A stretch of 64,000 nt of DNA from an uncultured Clostridia bacterium (GCA_948434855.1 CAOJFR010000001.1:1-64000), one strand, 5' to 3'; shown: positions 32,893 through 44,328, counted from the first letter of the stretch. Notes: generated from the sequence alone by a model not told the origin. Made by a program: numbers and translations.

Positions 32893-33954
32893 ATGGAAGA
32901 TTTTGACGAGAGCGGTTTTGATAGGTTTGTTCAGAGCTCAATGGATAGTGGTGAACGCTTTGTTTCTTCAGAAAAACAAGACATTGATGACTATCATGAA
33001 AATGAACTAAGACCAAGAACCATGGAAGATTATGTTGGTCAAAAGCAGATTAAAGAAAACTTGTCTGTTTATATTTCTGCTGCAAAAAAAAGGGGAGAGG
33101 CTCTTGACCATGTGCTTTTATATGGACCTCCGGGGCTTGGAAAAACCACACTTGCTGCGGTTATTGCTAACGAGCTTGGCTCTGCCTTTAAGCAGACTTC
33201 TGGCCCAGCTATTGAAAAACCAAGCGACCTTGCTGCACTTCTTACTAACCTTAATGAAAATGATGTGCTTTTTATTGATGAAATTCATAGACTTAACCAC
33301 TCGGTTGAAGAAATTTTGTATCCAGCAATGGAAGACCATGCCCTTGACTTTGTTATTGGCAAAGGACCATCGGCAAGGTCTATGAGAATTAATCTTCCAG
33401 CCTTTACACTGGTTGGGGCAACAACAAAGGCAGGAATGCTTACGGGGCCTCTTCGTGACAGGTTTGGCGTGCTTTGCAAACTTGAGCTTTATACTGAAGC
33501 AGAACTTGAGCAGATTGTTAAAAGGTCTGCAAAAATTCTTTCTGCAGAAATAGATACTGAGTCTGCAAAAATCATAAGTTCAAGATGCCGTGGAACCCCA
33601 AGAATTGCAAACCGCATATTAAAAAGAGTTCGTGATTTTGCTGATATTTTGTCTGGCGGAGTTATAAACAAAGAGATTACAAATCATGCGCTGGCAAAAA
33701 TGGATATTGACAGTATTGGACTTGATGGCGTTGATATTAAAATGCTTAAAACTATGATTGAGACTTTTAAGGGAAAGCCAGTTGGGCTTGACACCTTGGC
33801 AGCCGTTACGGGTGAAGAAACAGAAACTATTGAAGATGTTTATGAGCCATATTTGTTGCAGATTGGATTTATTTCAAGAACTCCTCGTGGAAGAATTCCT
33901 CTTGAGGCGGCTTATACTCATCTTGGCTATAAGCTTTCAGATTATATTAATTAG
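32893..33954 (+). CDS. ruvB: Holliday junction DNA helicase motor RuvB (353 aa)
   Basis: AAA+ hexameric motor for branch migration. [19 protein letters not shown], Walker [12 protein letters not shown], Walker [11 protein letters not shown], sensor [16 protein letters not shown], and the winged-helix end (FISRTPRGR). The N-terminus carries about 25 extra residues, rich in Asp and Ser. Ribosome-binding site AGGTGG. Confidence 0.96.
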   Translation: MEDFDESGFDRFVQSSMDSGERFVSSEKQDIDDYHENELRPRTMEDYVGQKQIKENLSVYISAAKKRGEALDHVLLYGPPGLGKTTLAAVIANELGSAFKQTSGPAIEKPSDLAALLTNLNENDVLFIDEIHRLNHSVEEILYPAMEDHALDFVIGKGPSARSMRINLPAFTLVGATTKAGMLTGPLRDRFGVLCKLELYTEAELEQIVKRSAKILSAEIDTESAKIISSRCRGTPRIANRILKRVRDFADILSGGVINKEITNHALAKMDIDSIGLDGVDIKMLKTMIETFKGKPVGLDTLAAVTGEETETIEDVYEPYLLQIGFISRTPRGRIPLEAAYTHLGYKLSDYIN

Positions 33955-33962
33955 GAAAAATT

Positions 33963-35000
33963 ATGGATATTCTTAAGACCAGTGATTTTTATTATGACCT
34001 TCCAGAAAGACTAATTGCACAGGCTCCTGCTTGCCCAAGAGACAGTGCAAAAATGCTTGTTTATGATAAGGCAAAAGATAAAATTGAGCATAAAATTTTT
34101 AGAGATATTGCAGATTATTTAACCCCAAATGATGTGCTTGTTTTGAACAACACAAGGGTTATTCCTGCAAGGCTTTTTGCAACCAAAGAAACGGGTGCAA
34201 AGATTGAAGTTTTTCTTTTGAAAAGATTGAATTTGACAGATTATGAAGTTTTAATGAAGCCAGCTAAAAAAGCAAAAATTGGCACAAAATTAATATTTTC
34301 TGACAATTTAAGCTGTGAAGTTATAGAGAATCAAGAAGAGATTGGTGGCAGAATAATAAGCTTTTGTGTGGGCACTGGAACGCTTGAAGAAGAGCTTGAT
34401 AAAATTGGAAATATTCCGCTTCCGCCATATATTCATGAGCATTTAGAAGACAGCGAAGAATATCAAACAGTATATTCAAAAATTAGGGGTTCGTCAGCTG
34501 CTCCAACAGCGGGTTTGCATTTTACGGATGCGCTTTTAGAAAAGATAAAAGCAAAGGGTGTTCAGATTGAAGAGGTAACCCTTCAGGTTGGGCTTGGAAC
34601 GTTTAGACCAGTTATGGAAGAAAACGCCCTAAACCACAAAATGCATAGTGAAGAAATTGAAATTAGCCCTGACGTTGCAGAAAGACTAAACAGGGCAAAG
34701 CAAGAAGGTAAAAGAATTATAGCTGTTGGCACAACATCGGTTAGAACACTTGAATCTGCTGCCGATGAAACAGGAAAACTTTCAGCATATAAGGGTGAAA
34801 CAAACATCTTTATTTATCCTGGAGTGAAACTAAAGTTTGTTGACAGCTTAATTACGAATTTTCATTTGCCAGAAAGTACGCTAATTATGCTTGTATCGGC
34901 ATTTATTGGAAGAGAAAAAACTTTGCAAATTTATAGGGAAGCAGTTGAAAAAGAATATAGATTTTTCAGTTTTGGAGATTGTTGCTTTTTCAAATCATAA
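33963..35000 (+). CDS. queA: S-adenosylmethionine:tRNA ribosyltransferase-isomerase QueA (345 aa)
   Basis: Transfers the ribosyl part of SAM to preQ1 in tRNA, making epoxyqueuosine. YDLPERLIAQAPACPRDSAKML at the start, NNTRVIPARLFA, and RGSSAAPTAGLHFT, LQVGLGTFRPV and ITNFHLPESTLIMLVSAF are conserved. Complete and normal in length. Queuosine genes in the window are queA, queH and tgt. Confidence 0.95.
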   Translation: MDILKTSDFYYDLPERLIAQAPACPRDSAKMLVYDKAKDKIEHKIFRDIADYLTPNDVLVLNNTRVIPARLFATKETGAKIEVFLLKRLNLTDYEVLMKPAKKAKIGTKLIFSDNLSCEVIENQEEIGGRIISFCVGTGTLEEELDKIGNIPLPPYIHEHLEDSEEYQTVYSKIRGSSAAPTAGLHFTDALLEKIKAKGVQIEEVTLQVGLGTFRPVMEENALNHKMHSEEIEISPDVAERLNRAKQEGKRIIAVGTTSVRTLESAADETGKLSAYKGETNIFIYPGVKLKFVDSLITNFHLPESTLIMLVSAFIGREKTLQIYREAVEKEYRFFSFGDCCFFKS

Positions 35001-36134
<1,134 letters not shown>

Positions 36135-36234
36135 AAAGTTACAAAATTTGCATAGTTGCCTCTATTAACTATTGAATTTTGTTTGCCGCTATGCCATATT
36201 TTTGTTACAATATAGTAATTAGAAGGAGATTATT

Positions 36235-36732
36235 ATGAATAGATTTATTTGTGCAGAACAAGCAAATAGTCCAACAACAATAGTTGTTTATGTTGTTTTG
36301 ATTATTGCGTTAGTTTTTCTTTTGGTTGCACCAATGTTTACCCAAAGAAAAAGAAGAAAACAATATGAGCAGATGCTTGGCGGAATTAAGGTTGGCGACC
36401 TTGTTGAAACTGGCGGGGGAGTTATTGGCAGAATTGTTAAAATGACTGACAAGGGTGACATTAAAACCGTTGTGATTGAAACTGGCTCTAAAACTGAAAA
36501 ATCTTATATGGAAATTGATATGAGAATGATTAGCATGGTTTTAAAGTCTAGCAAGGCTGAATTGCCAGCTGAAGAAAATGAAAAGTCAAAAACAACAGAG
36601 TCTGAGACTGAGACAAAAAATGAAAACACTGAGCCAGCAAAGGCAGAAGATGAAACTAAGATAGAATCTTCTGAAAAGTCAGAAGAAAAACCAAAAAAGA
36701 AAAGAACAACATCTTCAGTTAAAAAGAAATAG
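36235..36732 (+). CDS. yajC: Preprotein translocase accessory subunit YajC (165 aa)
   Basis: One membrane segment (about residues 17-38, TTIVVYVVLIIALVFLLVAP) then the YajC core FTQRKRRKQYEQMLGGIKVGDLVETGGGVIGRIVKM. The C-terminal 60 residues are a long Lys/Glu-rich tail, longer than usual for the family. YajC works with SecDF, whose genes follow at 37382. Ribosome-binding site AGAAGGAGAT. Confidence 0.88.
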   Translation: MNRFICAEQANSPTTIVVYVVLIIALVFLLVAPMFTQRKRRKQYEQMLGGIKVGDLVETGGGVIGRIVKMTDKGDIKTVVIETGSKTEKSYMEIDMRMISMVLKSSKAELPAEENEKSKTTESETETKNENTEPAKAEDETKIESSEKSEEKPKKKRTTSSVKKK

Positions 36733-36754
36733 CAAAAATATTCAAAATTATTCA

Positions 36755-36784
36755 AAAAGCGACCAAAACTGGTCGTTTTTTTAG
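36755..36784 (+). terminator. Terminator of yajC
   Basis: AAAAGCGACC, loop, GGTCGTTTTTTT. Confidence 0.75.
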
Positions 36785-36839
36785 TGTGGTTTGGCATATT
36801 TGACCCGCAATCTTAGTATAGTTTATTAGGAGAAAGGTT

Positions 36840-37241
36840 ATGTTTGCTTGGCTTAAATCTAAAACAGTTTCAGAAGAAAATAAAAATGTGATTTTTGATT
36901 TTGTGAAAGGGCTTCTTGCATCAATTTTAATTAGTTTTGCTCTTATTGTGTTGTTTGCTTTCATTTTAAAGTGCTTTGATATCTCGGATGTTGCAATAGT
37001 TCCGTCAACACTGCTTATTAAGGGCATTAGCGTTTTTGTTGGAAGCATTATTGCTATTAAGGGCAAAGATAAAGGTCTAATTAAAGGTGCTGTGTTTGGT
37101 GCAATTTATGTGGTTTTTGCATTTTTCATTTTTGGCATCATTGCAGCAAATTTCACTTTTGATTTAGGACTATTTTTAGACTTTGCTTTTGCCGTTTTGC
37201 TTGGAAGCATTGTTGGAATTGTAAAAGTTAACAGAAATTAG
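36840..37241 (+). CDS. TIGR04086-like small membrane protein (133 aa)
   Basis: Four predicted membrane segments: about 24-46, 55-75, 82-105 and 108-128. Placed between yajC and secD, it matches the TIGR04086 (YrzE) family in size, topology and location in clostridia. Function is unknown. Ribosome-binding site AGGAGAAAGG. Confidence 0.65.
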   Translation: MFAWLKSKTVSEENKNVIFDFVKGLLASILISFALIVLFAFILKCFDISDVAIVPSTLLIKGISVFVGSIIAIKGKDKGLIKGAVFGAIYVVFAFFIFGIIAANFTFDLGLFLDFAFAVLLGSIVGIVKVNRN

Positions 37242-37268
37242 AAAATGCGGAAATTTCCGCATTTTTTA
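37242..37268 (+). terminator. Terminator after the small membrane protein gene
   Basis: AAAATGCGGAAA directly followed by TTTCCGCATTTT and T residues. Confidence 0.75.
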
Positions 37269-37381
37269 TTGCTTTTTGGTTATAATTTTACTAAATTTGT
37301 AAAATATTTTTTATAATGAATTGACTGCTGGCGAATGTTTGGTTTATAATGATAACGACTTTAAAAAGGGAAATATTTTAA

Positions 37382-38761
37382 ATGAAAAAATTTAGCAAAA
37401 AAACAACTATAATTGTTTCCGTTTTGATTTGTGTGATTATGCTTGCAGGCATACTTTTGAGCTTTGTTCCAATGACAGCAGGCTCAAAGACTTTTTTATC
37501 ACTTTCTGGCGGAATTAATGTGTCAACCGATATGATGGGTGGAATGTATGGGGAATATGACATTTTAACAGAAAACCCATCGGAAAGCACAAAGATTGAT
37601 TCTATGCAAAAGGTTAAGAGGGTTTTTGAAAAATTTGGCTATAAAAACGTTAATGTCTATATTTATGGCAGCAAGCTTAGGGTTGAAGTTAGTTATCCAA
37701 GAGGCAGCAAATCTTATGAAAAGGTTTATGGCGAGCTTGGAATGGTTGCTGGGGGCTCATTTAAGCTTAGTTCACAAAACCCAAGTGGAAGCACAGGCTC
37801 TACCGGAACTGACAAAGAAGACCCAATTATTTTAAATGGAAATGAGCATGTTGAAAGTGTGAAGGTTTACACTAACAATAATGTTAAGTATATTTCAATA
37901 AACTTTAATAAAGAGGGTCAAGAGGTTTATAAGAAGATTTGTGGAAAAACCACAACCATATATTTGTCGCTTGGTGAAAATTATAACCAACAAATTAACG
38001 CTAGTGGAGTTTCAGATTATAGCTCGCTTACTCTTTCTGATGAAAAATATGAAAACTTAATTTCTTTAGAGCAAAGGGTAACCATTGGTTGCATGGGTTT
38101 GGAAATTAACCCAGACACACCAATCGTTAACACAATGTCGGCTAACACTATTGCGGGAAAAAGCTCTCCAGAAGAAACTGGTTTTTCATATAACACAACT
38201 TCTGTTTTGATGATTGTTACATATTTAGTTGTGCTTGTGTCTTTGATTGCAATTTTTGCTGCAAGATTTGGACTTTATGCAGTTGTTGTTGGCATTTCAA
38301 TGCTATTTAACTCATTTATTTTCTTGGGACTTATGAATCTTATGCCATCAATAGAAATTGGTATTGCTGGAATTGTTGCACTCACACTTGGAACTGCAAT
38401 CATTTACACATATTCATTCATTTTTGCAGAAAATGTTAAAAAACAATATGACCTTGGGAAATCATTTAGGGCATCGCTTGAAACTGCCTTTAAACGAATG
38501 CTTCCAAGCACGATTATTTCAAATATTTCATTGTTTGTTTCTGCACTAATTATTTTTGCATTCTCGTTTGGTGAACTAACCAGTGGCATTGTTATATTTG
38601 CAATTTTGATGGCTCTTAGCCTTTTAACAAACCTTTTAATTATTCCTTTCCTTGTAAAGGTTGGCATTTCTTATAAAAAGATTGATGTTAAACTATTTAT
38701 GCTTCCAAAGAGGGCTATTGGTTTTGAAACTAATGATGATGACGCAAAGGAGGAAGAATAA
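37382..38761 (+). CDS. secD: Protein translocase subunit SecD, divergent (459 aa)
   Basis: Helps pull secreted proteins across the membrane, normally using the proton gradient. First membrane segment at 9-30, a large outer P1-like domain, then five segments from about residue 275. The family's TM4 stretch 'GIAGIVLTL..AVDANVLINERI' reads GIAGIVALTLGTAIIYTYSF here, so the conserved Asp is absent. The D1 motif GLDLxGG is also altered (LSLSGGINVSTDMMGG). Length and fold otherwise fit. Ends 1 base before secF. Confidence 0.85.
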   Translation: MKKFSKKTTIIVSVLICVIMLAGILLSFVPMTAGSKTFLSLSGGINVSTDMMGGMYGEYDILTENPSESTKIDSMQKVKRVFEKFGYKNVNVYIYGSKLRVEVSYPRGSKSYEKVYGELGMVAGGSFKLSSQNPSGSTGSTGTDKEDPIILNGNEHVESVKVYTNNNVKYISINFNKEGQEVYKKICGKTTTIYLSLGENYNQQINASGVSDYSSLTLSDEKYENLISLEQRVTIGCMGLEINPDTPIVNTMSANTIAGKSSPEETGFSYNTTSVLMIVTYLVVLVSLIAIFAARFGLYAVVVGISMLFNSFIFLGLMNLMPSIEIGIAGIVALTLGTAIIYTYSFIFAENVKKQYDLGKSFRASLETAFKRMLPSTIISNISLFVSALIIFAFSFGELTSGIVIFAILMALSLLTNLLIIPFLVKVGISYKKIDVKLFMLPKRAIGFETNDDDAKEEE

Positions 38762-38762
38762 T

Positions 38763-39773
38763 ATGAAATTTATGCAAAAAAAGTATCCGCTTCTTGTGTC
38801 AACAATTGTTTCTTGCGTAATTATTGTGGTATCGCTTTTCATTTTAGGCTTTTTTGGCTTAAAACTTAGTGTTTCGCTTGGCGGTGGCAGTCGCATGGAA
38901 GTTAATTTGGAGCAAAATGCTATTGTTAAAGAAGCTAAAGACAAGGTTGGTGAAGTGCTTAGCAAACACCATATTTCAATTGATTCATCTTTTGTTGAAG
39001 ACAAATATGTTGCGGGCGCAGATGATGAAACAGAATATCTTAGAAAATGCTTGGTTATTCAGGTTGCTAAAAAGGGCATAAGTGCAGAGGAAAAAGCTGA
39101 AATTAAGTCAGAAATTGCTCAGGCACTTGGCACAAATCCGGCTTATGTTTCAGAAATTGAGGAAATTACAAGCTCTGTAACCGCAAAAGAAGTGCTTTTT
39201 GTGGCTCTTGCAGTTGGCATTATTGCAATTTGCTTCTTTATTTTTGCTTGGATAAGATATAATGTGTTCGCTGGAATTTCGTTTGTTTTATCATTCCTTC
39301 ACAACATTATTTTGTTCTTATCACTTATAATTTTAACAAGAGTTCAGCTTTCTGTAATTTCACTTATAATTGTGCTTATTATGACACTTGTTATGAGCAT
39401 AGTGCTCGTTAATATTTATGAAAAGTTTAAGGAAACATCAAAACTTTCATCTTCAGACAAAATTCCTGTTTCAGAACTTATGCTAAGTTCTGAAAAACAA
39501 GTGGTTATGCCTTATGCCATAATTTTGGCAACTGCACTGCTTTGTTCGCTTATGCTTTTAATTGTTCCTGCAAACATGGTTAAAATTGCTTCAGTTAGTG
39601 GAATTTATGCTTGTGTTATAACTGCTTACACATCACTTATTATTGGTCCAGCGTCTTATGCGGCGGTGCTTGAGATTCGTGATATGAACCAAAAAGCACA
39701 GCTTAGCAGAAACGATACTGTGAACAAGACAATTCAGAAAAAAATAAAGAAAAATTCAAAAACCAAAAGCTAA
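38763..39773 (+). CDS. secF: Protein translocase subunit SecF, divergent (336 aa)
   Basis: Partner of SecD. N-terminal segment, P4-like outer domain, then five membrane segments. Start at 38763 has GAGGAAGAAT; a longer in-frame reading inside secD is a shadow. The TM4 signature 'GYSLNDTVVVFDRIREN' reads TLVMSIVLVNIYEKFKE, lacking the conserved Asp, and the HD of TM3 reads HN. Both SecD and SecF thus miss the proton-relay acids. An arginine-poor, lysine-rich tail ends the protein. Confidence 0.85.
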   Translation: MKFMQKKYPLLVSTIVSCVIIVVSLFILGFFGLKLSVSLGGGSRMEVNLEQNAIVKEAKDKVGEVLSKHHISIDSSFVEDKYVAGADDETEYLRKCLVIQVAKKGISAEEKAEIKSEIAQALGTNPAYVSEIEEITSSVTAKEVLFVALAVGIIAICFFIFAWIRYNVFAGISFVLSFLHNIILFLSLIILTRVQLSVISLIIVLIMTLVMSIVLVNIYEKFKETSKLSSSDKIPVSELMLSSEKQVVMPYAIILATALLCSLMLLIVPANMVKIASVSGIYACVITAYTSLIIGPASYAAVLEIRDMNQKAQLSRNDTVNKTIQKKIKKNSKTKS

Positions 39774-39775
39774 AA

Positions 39776-39799
39776 GGAAGAGCATAGCTCTTCTTTTTA
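39776..39799 (+). terminator. Terminator of secDF
   Basis: GAAGAGC, ATA, GCTCTTC, T run. Confidence 0.75.
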
Positions 39800-39860
39800 T
39801 TTTATTTAAATTGCATTTTTATAATTGTTGTGATAAACTATTTTTAAGTAGAGAGTTTTT

Positions 39861-42164
39861 ATGAAATTAACAGATGAGAGAATTATTAAGTTTTTAGATG
39901 AAAAACTTAGTGCAAAGGGCATTGAGCGAGATAAGTTTTTAAACCCTAGTTTAAATGACCTTCGTGATGCAAACAAGCTTAAAAACATGAGTGAAGCTGT
40001 CAAAAAAATCAAAGAAGCCATAAAAAATGACAAAAAAATACTTATTTTTGGCGACTATGATTCTGACGGTGTGTGTTCTTCTGCAATGCTTTATTTATAT
40101 TTTAAGTCTATAGGCAAAAATGTTCAGGTTTATATTCCTAATCGTTTTCACAATGGCTATGGAATTTCATGCGAGGCAATAGACGAAATTGAGTTTGAAT
40201 ATGCACCAGACTTGGTGATTACAGTGGATTTGGGCATTACTGCCATTGAAGAAGTTGAAATTTTAAAGCAAGAAAATATTGATGTGGTGATAACTGACCA
40301 TCATATTCCGCTTTCAGAGCTGCCAAGTGCGGTGGTTGTTGACCCAAAAATTGACCCAGATGGCACCTATGGCTTTGATTCACTTTGCGGTGCAGGCGTT
40401 GCACTTAAGCTTATTGAAGCTCTTTCAGACAGGCAAACAGCACTAAAATTTTTAGATATTTGTGCTATTGCAACCGTTGGTGATATTGTTCCGCTTGTTG
40501 ATGAAAACAGGGTAATTGCCAAGTTTGGAATTGAAAAAATTAATTCTGGAGACTGCCTTCCAAGCCTGACTTTTATTAAAAATAAGTGTGAAATTGACAG
40601 GCTAACTTCAACAGACATAAGCTTTAAAATTGTGCCAAAAATAAATGCTTGTGGGCGAATGAGCAGTGCAATTAAGGCATTTGAATTTTTGGTTGAAGAT
40701 GACCCAAAACAGCTTGAAATTAAGTATGCTGAGATTGAATCAGACAATATGCTTAGGCTGTCTGCCATTGAAAAAGGTAACAAGGAAATTGCCAAAATTT
40801 TGGAAAAATATGATGCCTTTGAACCTGCAATTTTGATTAAGGGTGACTTTCATGAAGGCATTATTGGCATTTTAGCATCAAGAGTTTGCCATGACCAAGG
40901 AAAGCCTGCAATCATTTTTACGATGGATGAAAATGGCAACTATAAGGGCAGTGGCAGAAGCACTGAAAACATTGATATTCACAAAATTATTGTTTCACTT
41001 GCAGACCTTTTGGAAAATTTTGGTGGTCACAAAATGGCATGCGGACTAGAAATTTGCCCAGAAAATTATGAAATTTTTAAGCAAAAATTTATTGAAAAAG
41101 TGAGTGAATTTTCAGTTTTTGAGACTGAAAATTTTGATGAAAAATGTTATGATATTGAGATTAATGACGAAGATATTAATTTGCAATTTATTTCTCAGCT
41201 AAATTTACTTGAGCCTTTTGGCTGTGAAAATGAAAAGCCAATTTTGGCAATTAGGCAAACAAAAATGCTTGCAGAACCTGTGAGTGAAAAGGCGTTTAAA
41301 CACTATAGATTTTGGACAAAAAAGAACAATAGTGTGGTGTGTTTTAATGGCTATGATGAAATGCAAAATGCCAAGACAATGGCAGAAAAATTGCTTGTTG
41401 TTGACCTTTCAACTAGCACTTATAAGGGGCGAGAAAACATTAATGTTGTGCTTAAAAACATGACACTAATTAGTCCAAATTTTGAGGGTTTTGAAAGCCA
41501 ATTTTTGCTTGGTTCACTCATAAATAAATACTTCTCAATTTTTGATTTTAATGATAAAAATAACTATCATTTAACAGACAATTTGGCAGCTGTCGCCGCT
41601 GAAAAATTTAAAGAAAATTCACATGGAACAATGGTTGTTGCAAGCTCTGATAGTGACCTTGAAAAGCTTGAAAAACACGGCATTGACACAAAAAGCTATT
41701 TGTCTTTTAATCCACAAACAGATTGCAAAAATGTTATAGTTTGCAAGCATAGGGGAATATATAAATTAAGTCAGGCAAAAGGTTATAAAAATATAATTTT
41801 TATGAACCGTTATTTTGATGATGAACACCTTTATTTTTCACAGCAATATAATGTTTATGAAAATATAACAAAAATGCCTTTAAGTTTTGGGCTAAACTGT
41901 TCTCGTGAAGTTTTTGTTAAGGCATATAAACTTATTTGCGATTTTGCAGCCATAAAAGCAAATGATGAATGTGAGTTTGCTGAAAAACTTGCTTTAAAAG
42001 ACAAGTCGCTTTCTTCTGCTCAGATATTGTTTTGTCTTTTGGTTTTTATGGAATTAAATTTTTGTGAATATGACGAAATTTTATGTAATTTTAAAATTTT
42101 AAAAGCAAAAAAAATGGAGCTTTCATCATCAAAATTATACTTGGAGGTTAGTGATGGAAAATAA
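39861..42164 (+). CDS. recJ: Single-stranded-DNA exonuclease RecJ (767 aa)
   Basis: 5'-3' ssDNA exonuclease in repair and recombination. DHH-family motifs: FGDYDSDGVCSSAML (motif I), VITVDLGIT, ITDHHIPL (DHH), CGAGVALKL, then the DHHA1 domain with GILASRVCHDQGKPAIIF, GSGRS and FGGHKMACGLEI. OB domain follows, and a C-terminal extension of about 200 residues (from about 560), as in Bacillus-type RecJ. The stop overlaps the start of the Rel gene by 11 bases. Confidence 0.93.
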   Translation: MKLTDERIIKFLDEKLSAKGIERDKFLNPSLNDLRDANKLKNMSEAVKKIKEAIKNDKKILIFGDYDSDGVCSSAMLYLYFKSIGKNVQVYIPNRFHNGYGISCEAIDEIEFEYAPDLVITVDLGITAIEEVEILKQENIDVVITDHHIPLSELPSAVVVDPKIDPDGTYGFDSLCGAGVALKLIEALSDRQTALKFLDICAIATVGDIVPLVDENRVIAKFGIEKINSGDCLPSLTFIKNKCEIDRLTSTDISFKIVPKINACGRMSSAIKAFEFLVEDDPKQLEIKYAEIESDNMLRLSAIEKGNKEIAKILEKYDAFEPAILIKGDFHEGIIGILASRVCHDQGKPAIIFTMDENGNYKGSGRSTENIDIHKIIVSLADLLENFGGHKMACGLEICPENYEIFKQKFIEKVSEFSVFETENFDEKCYDIEINDEDINLQFISQLNLLEPFGCENEKPILAIRQTKMLAEPVSEKAFKHYRFWTKKNNSVVCFNGYDEMQNAKTMAEKLLVVDLSTSTYKGRENINVVLKNMTLISPNFEGFESQFLLGSLINKYFSIFDFNDKNNYHLTDNLAAVAAEKFKENSHGTMVVASSDSDLEKLEKHGIDTKSYLSFNPQTDCKNVIVCKHRGIYKLSQAKGYKNIIFMNRYFDDEHLYFSQQYNVYENITKMPLSFGLNCSREVFVKAYKLICDFAAIKANDECEFAEKLALKDKSLSSAQILFCLLVFMELNFCEYDEILCNFKILKAKKMELSSSKLYLEVSDGK

Positions 42165-44271
42165 TTTAATTGGTTTGCAGGAACTGGAGCAAAAATTTTT
42201 GGAACTTGTTAAAAAGAATTATCCAAAAAATGCTGACAAAATTATTGATGCATATAAGTTCGCCTTAAATGCCCATGCTGGCGTTAAGCGAAAAAGTGGA
42301 GAGCCATATATTGTGCATCCGCTTTTGGTTGCAAAAATTTTGATAGAAAATAACATGGACTATTTTACCGTTATGGCTGGGCTTTTGCATGATGTTATTG
42401 AAGACACAAATTATACTGAGGCTGACATTGCTAAAATGTTTGGTGAAACTGTTGCCAAGCTTGTTAATGGCGTAACAAAAATTAACGGAACCTCTCTTAG
42501 GGAGAAAAATCTTACAGAGGAAATGAGCATTCAAAAGCTTATCCTTTCAATGGGAACAGATATTAGGGTTATTTTAATAAAGCTTGCCGACAGGCTTCAT
42601 AATATGCAAACCATAGACTTTCTTTCTAGAGAAAGGCAAATTCGTATGGCAAACGAAACAAACGAACTTTTTATTCCTATAGCAGAGCGCCTTGGAATTA
42701 GAAATATTCGCTCTGAGTTGGAAGAGCTTACATTTAAGTGTTTGCATAAAGAGGAATATGCAGAAATTAAAGCAGAATTTGACCGCAGGTTTAAGTCTCG
42801 CGAAACTGAACTTAAGCAAATTAAAGATAAACTGAATAAAATTTTGAAGGAAAATGGAATTGGTGGCACAATTTTTGCGTGGCCAGAGCATTATTATTCA
42901 ATTTACAAAAAAATTAAGGCGGATGGCATTAAAAAAGTTTATGGATTTATGCTTTATAAAATTGTTGTGGAAGATGAACTGGATTGCTATAAGGTTCTTG
43001 GGCTTTTGCATAAAAATTTCAGACACTTGCCAGAACAAATTAAAGACTTTATTTCTTCGCCAAAGCCAAATGGCTATAGGTCGCTTCATACAGTTTTGCT
43101 GTCAGACAATGGAAACGTAACGTTTAAGGTTATGATTAGAACCGCTGAAATGGACAAAATTTGCGAATCTGGGGTGTCTTCGCTTTGGAGCGGAAGCGAT
43201 GTTGATAAGGGTTTTAGTGAAAAAATTGAAAAATATAACAGCATGAAGCAAATAACTAATGAGGAAAACAAAAATTTAAACCCAGCAGCATTTATAAATG
43301 CCATAAAATCAGACTTATTTTCAAGCGTAACTTGGGTGTTTACGCCAAAGCTTAAGCCAATTTGTCTTGAAGCAGACAAACCAACAGCCATTGACTTTGC
43401 CTATGCCGTTCACACAGACATAGGACACAGGGCACTTGGTGCAAATGTTAACGGAAAAAAAGCCTCACTAAGCACAGAGCTTAGGGCGGGTGATATTGTT
43501 GAAATTGTTACTTCAGAGGCTCCAAAGGCTCCTAGCAGAAACTGGCTTTCGGTTGCAAAAACTGCCATTGCAAGAAAGAGTATTTCAAAATATTTAAAAG
43601 ACCATCAAACGAAAGAAAACATTAGCCTTGGCAAAGAAAAATTGCAAGAAGAACTTAAGAAAAATGGCTTTAATTATGAAAGTTTAATGTCGTTATATTC
43701 TAAAATTGCAGAGGATTTTAACTTTTTGTGCGAAGACGAAATGCTTGCTAGTGTTGGAATGGAAAGCGTTACGGTTTCTCAAATTGTAAGTTATGTGATT
43801 AACGAAGCGCAAAAAATAAACTTTATGCGAAGCTTGCCTGTTATTCTTGATAGTGATGAAGAGTTTTCAAGCATAAGCTATCCTAAGTGCTGCGGGGCAG
43901 TTCCGGGGGACGAAATTGTTGCTCTTGCTAGCAAAAATAGCCTTGCAATTCACAGAACTTGTTGTGCCAATGCAAAAAATGCTTCAAAAGACAGCATTAT
44001 TAATGCAACATGGCAAACCAAAATTCCATTTCAGTTTTCTTCGGTTTTAAAGGTTGTTGCAACTGACAGAGTTGGGCTTGCAGCCGATTTATTTGCTTTG
44101 CTTGCAAGCGAAAAAGTAAACCTTAACAGAACTGTGGTTAGAAAAGTTAATGACCAGATTTGTGAATTTGAAATTGGCGTTCAAGTTTATCATTTAAATG
44201 AACTTGATGAAATTAGAGAAAAACTTGCAAAACTTGGTGGTGTTAAGTCTGTAAGCAGAAGTTATGAATAA
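42154..44271 (+). CDS. RelA/SpoT homologue, intact hydrolase and degenerate synthetase (705 aa)
   Basis: Long RSH alarmone enzyme: HD hydrolase, synthetase, TGS, helical, ZFD and ACT domains. The hydrolase keeps its residues (YIVHPLLVAKI, GLLHDVIEDT, KLADRLHNMQT). In the synthetase, RPKHxYSIYxK reads WPEHYYSIYKK, the metal-binding Asp of YDLxAFR is Gly (YGFMLYK), and the Glu of FEVQIRT is Lys (FKVMIRT). TGS (WVFTPKLKPI...HTDIGHRALGA) and ACT (LKVVATDRVGLAADLFALLA) are normal. So it probably degrades but does not make (p)ppGpp. Start at 42154 has TTGGAGG six bases before; coupled to recJ. Confidence 0.88.
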   Translation: MENNLIGLQELEQKFLELVKKNYPKNADKIIDAYKFALNAHAGVKRKSGEPYIVHPLLVAKILIENNMDYFTVMAGLLHDVIEDTNYTEADIAKMFGETVAKLVNGVTKINGTSLREKNLTEEMSIQKLILSMGTDIRVILIKLADRLHNMQTIDFLSRERQIRMANETNELFIPIAERLGIRNIRSELEELTFKCLHKEEYAEIKAEFDRRFKSRETELKQIKDKLNKILKENGIGGTIFAWPEHYYSIYKKIKADGIKKVYGFMLYKIVVEDELDCYKVLGLLHKNFRHLPEQIKDFISSPKPNGYRSLHTVLLSDNGNVTFKVMIRTAEMDKICESGVSSLWSGSDVDKGFSEKIEKYNSMKQITNEENKNLNPAAFINAIKSDLFSSVTWVFTPKLKPICLEADKPTAIDFAYAVHTDIGHRALGANVNGKKASLSTELRAGDIVEIVTSEAPKAPSRNWLSVAKTAIARKSISKYLKDHQTKENISLGKEKLQEELKKNGFNYESLMSLYSKIAEDFNFLCEDEMLASVGMESVTVSQIVSYVINEAQKINFMRSLPVILDSDEEFSSISYPKCCGAVPGDEIVALASKNSLAIHRTCCANAKNASKDSIINATWQTKIPFQFSSVLKVVATDRVGLAADLFALLASEKVNLNRTVVRKVNDQICEFEIGVQVYHLNELDEIREKLAKLGGVKSVSRSYE

Positions 44272-44328
44272 GTTTTTTGATTAATTTGAACAATTTTCTT
44301 AAAAATTTCATAAATTTGATAATTTGCC

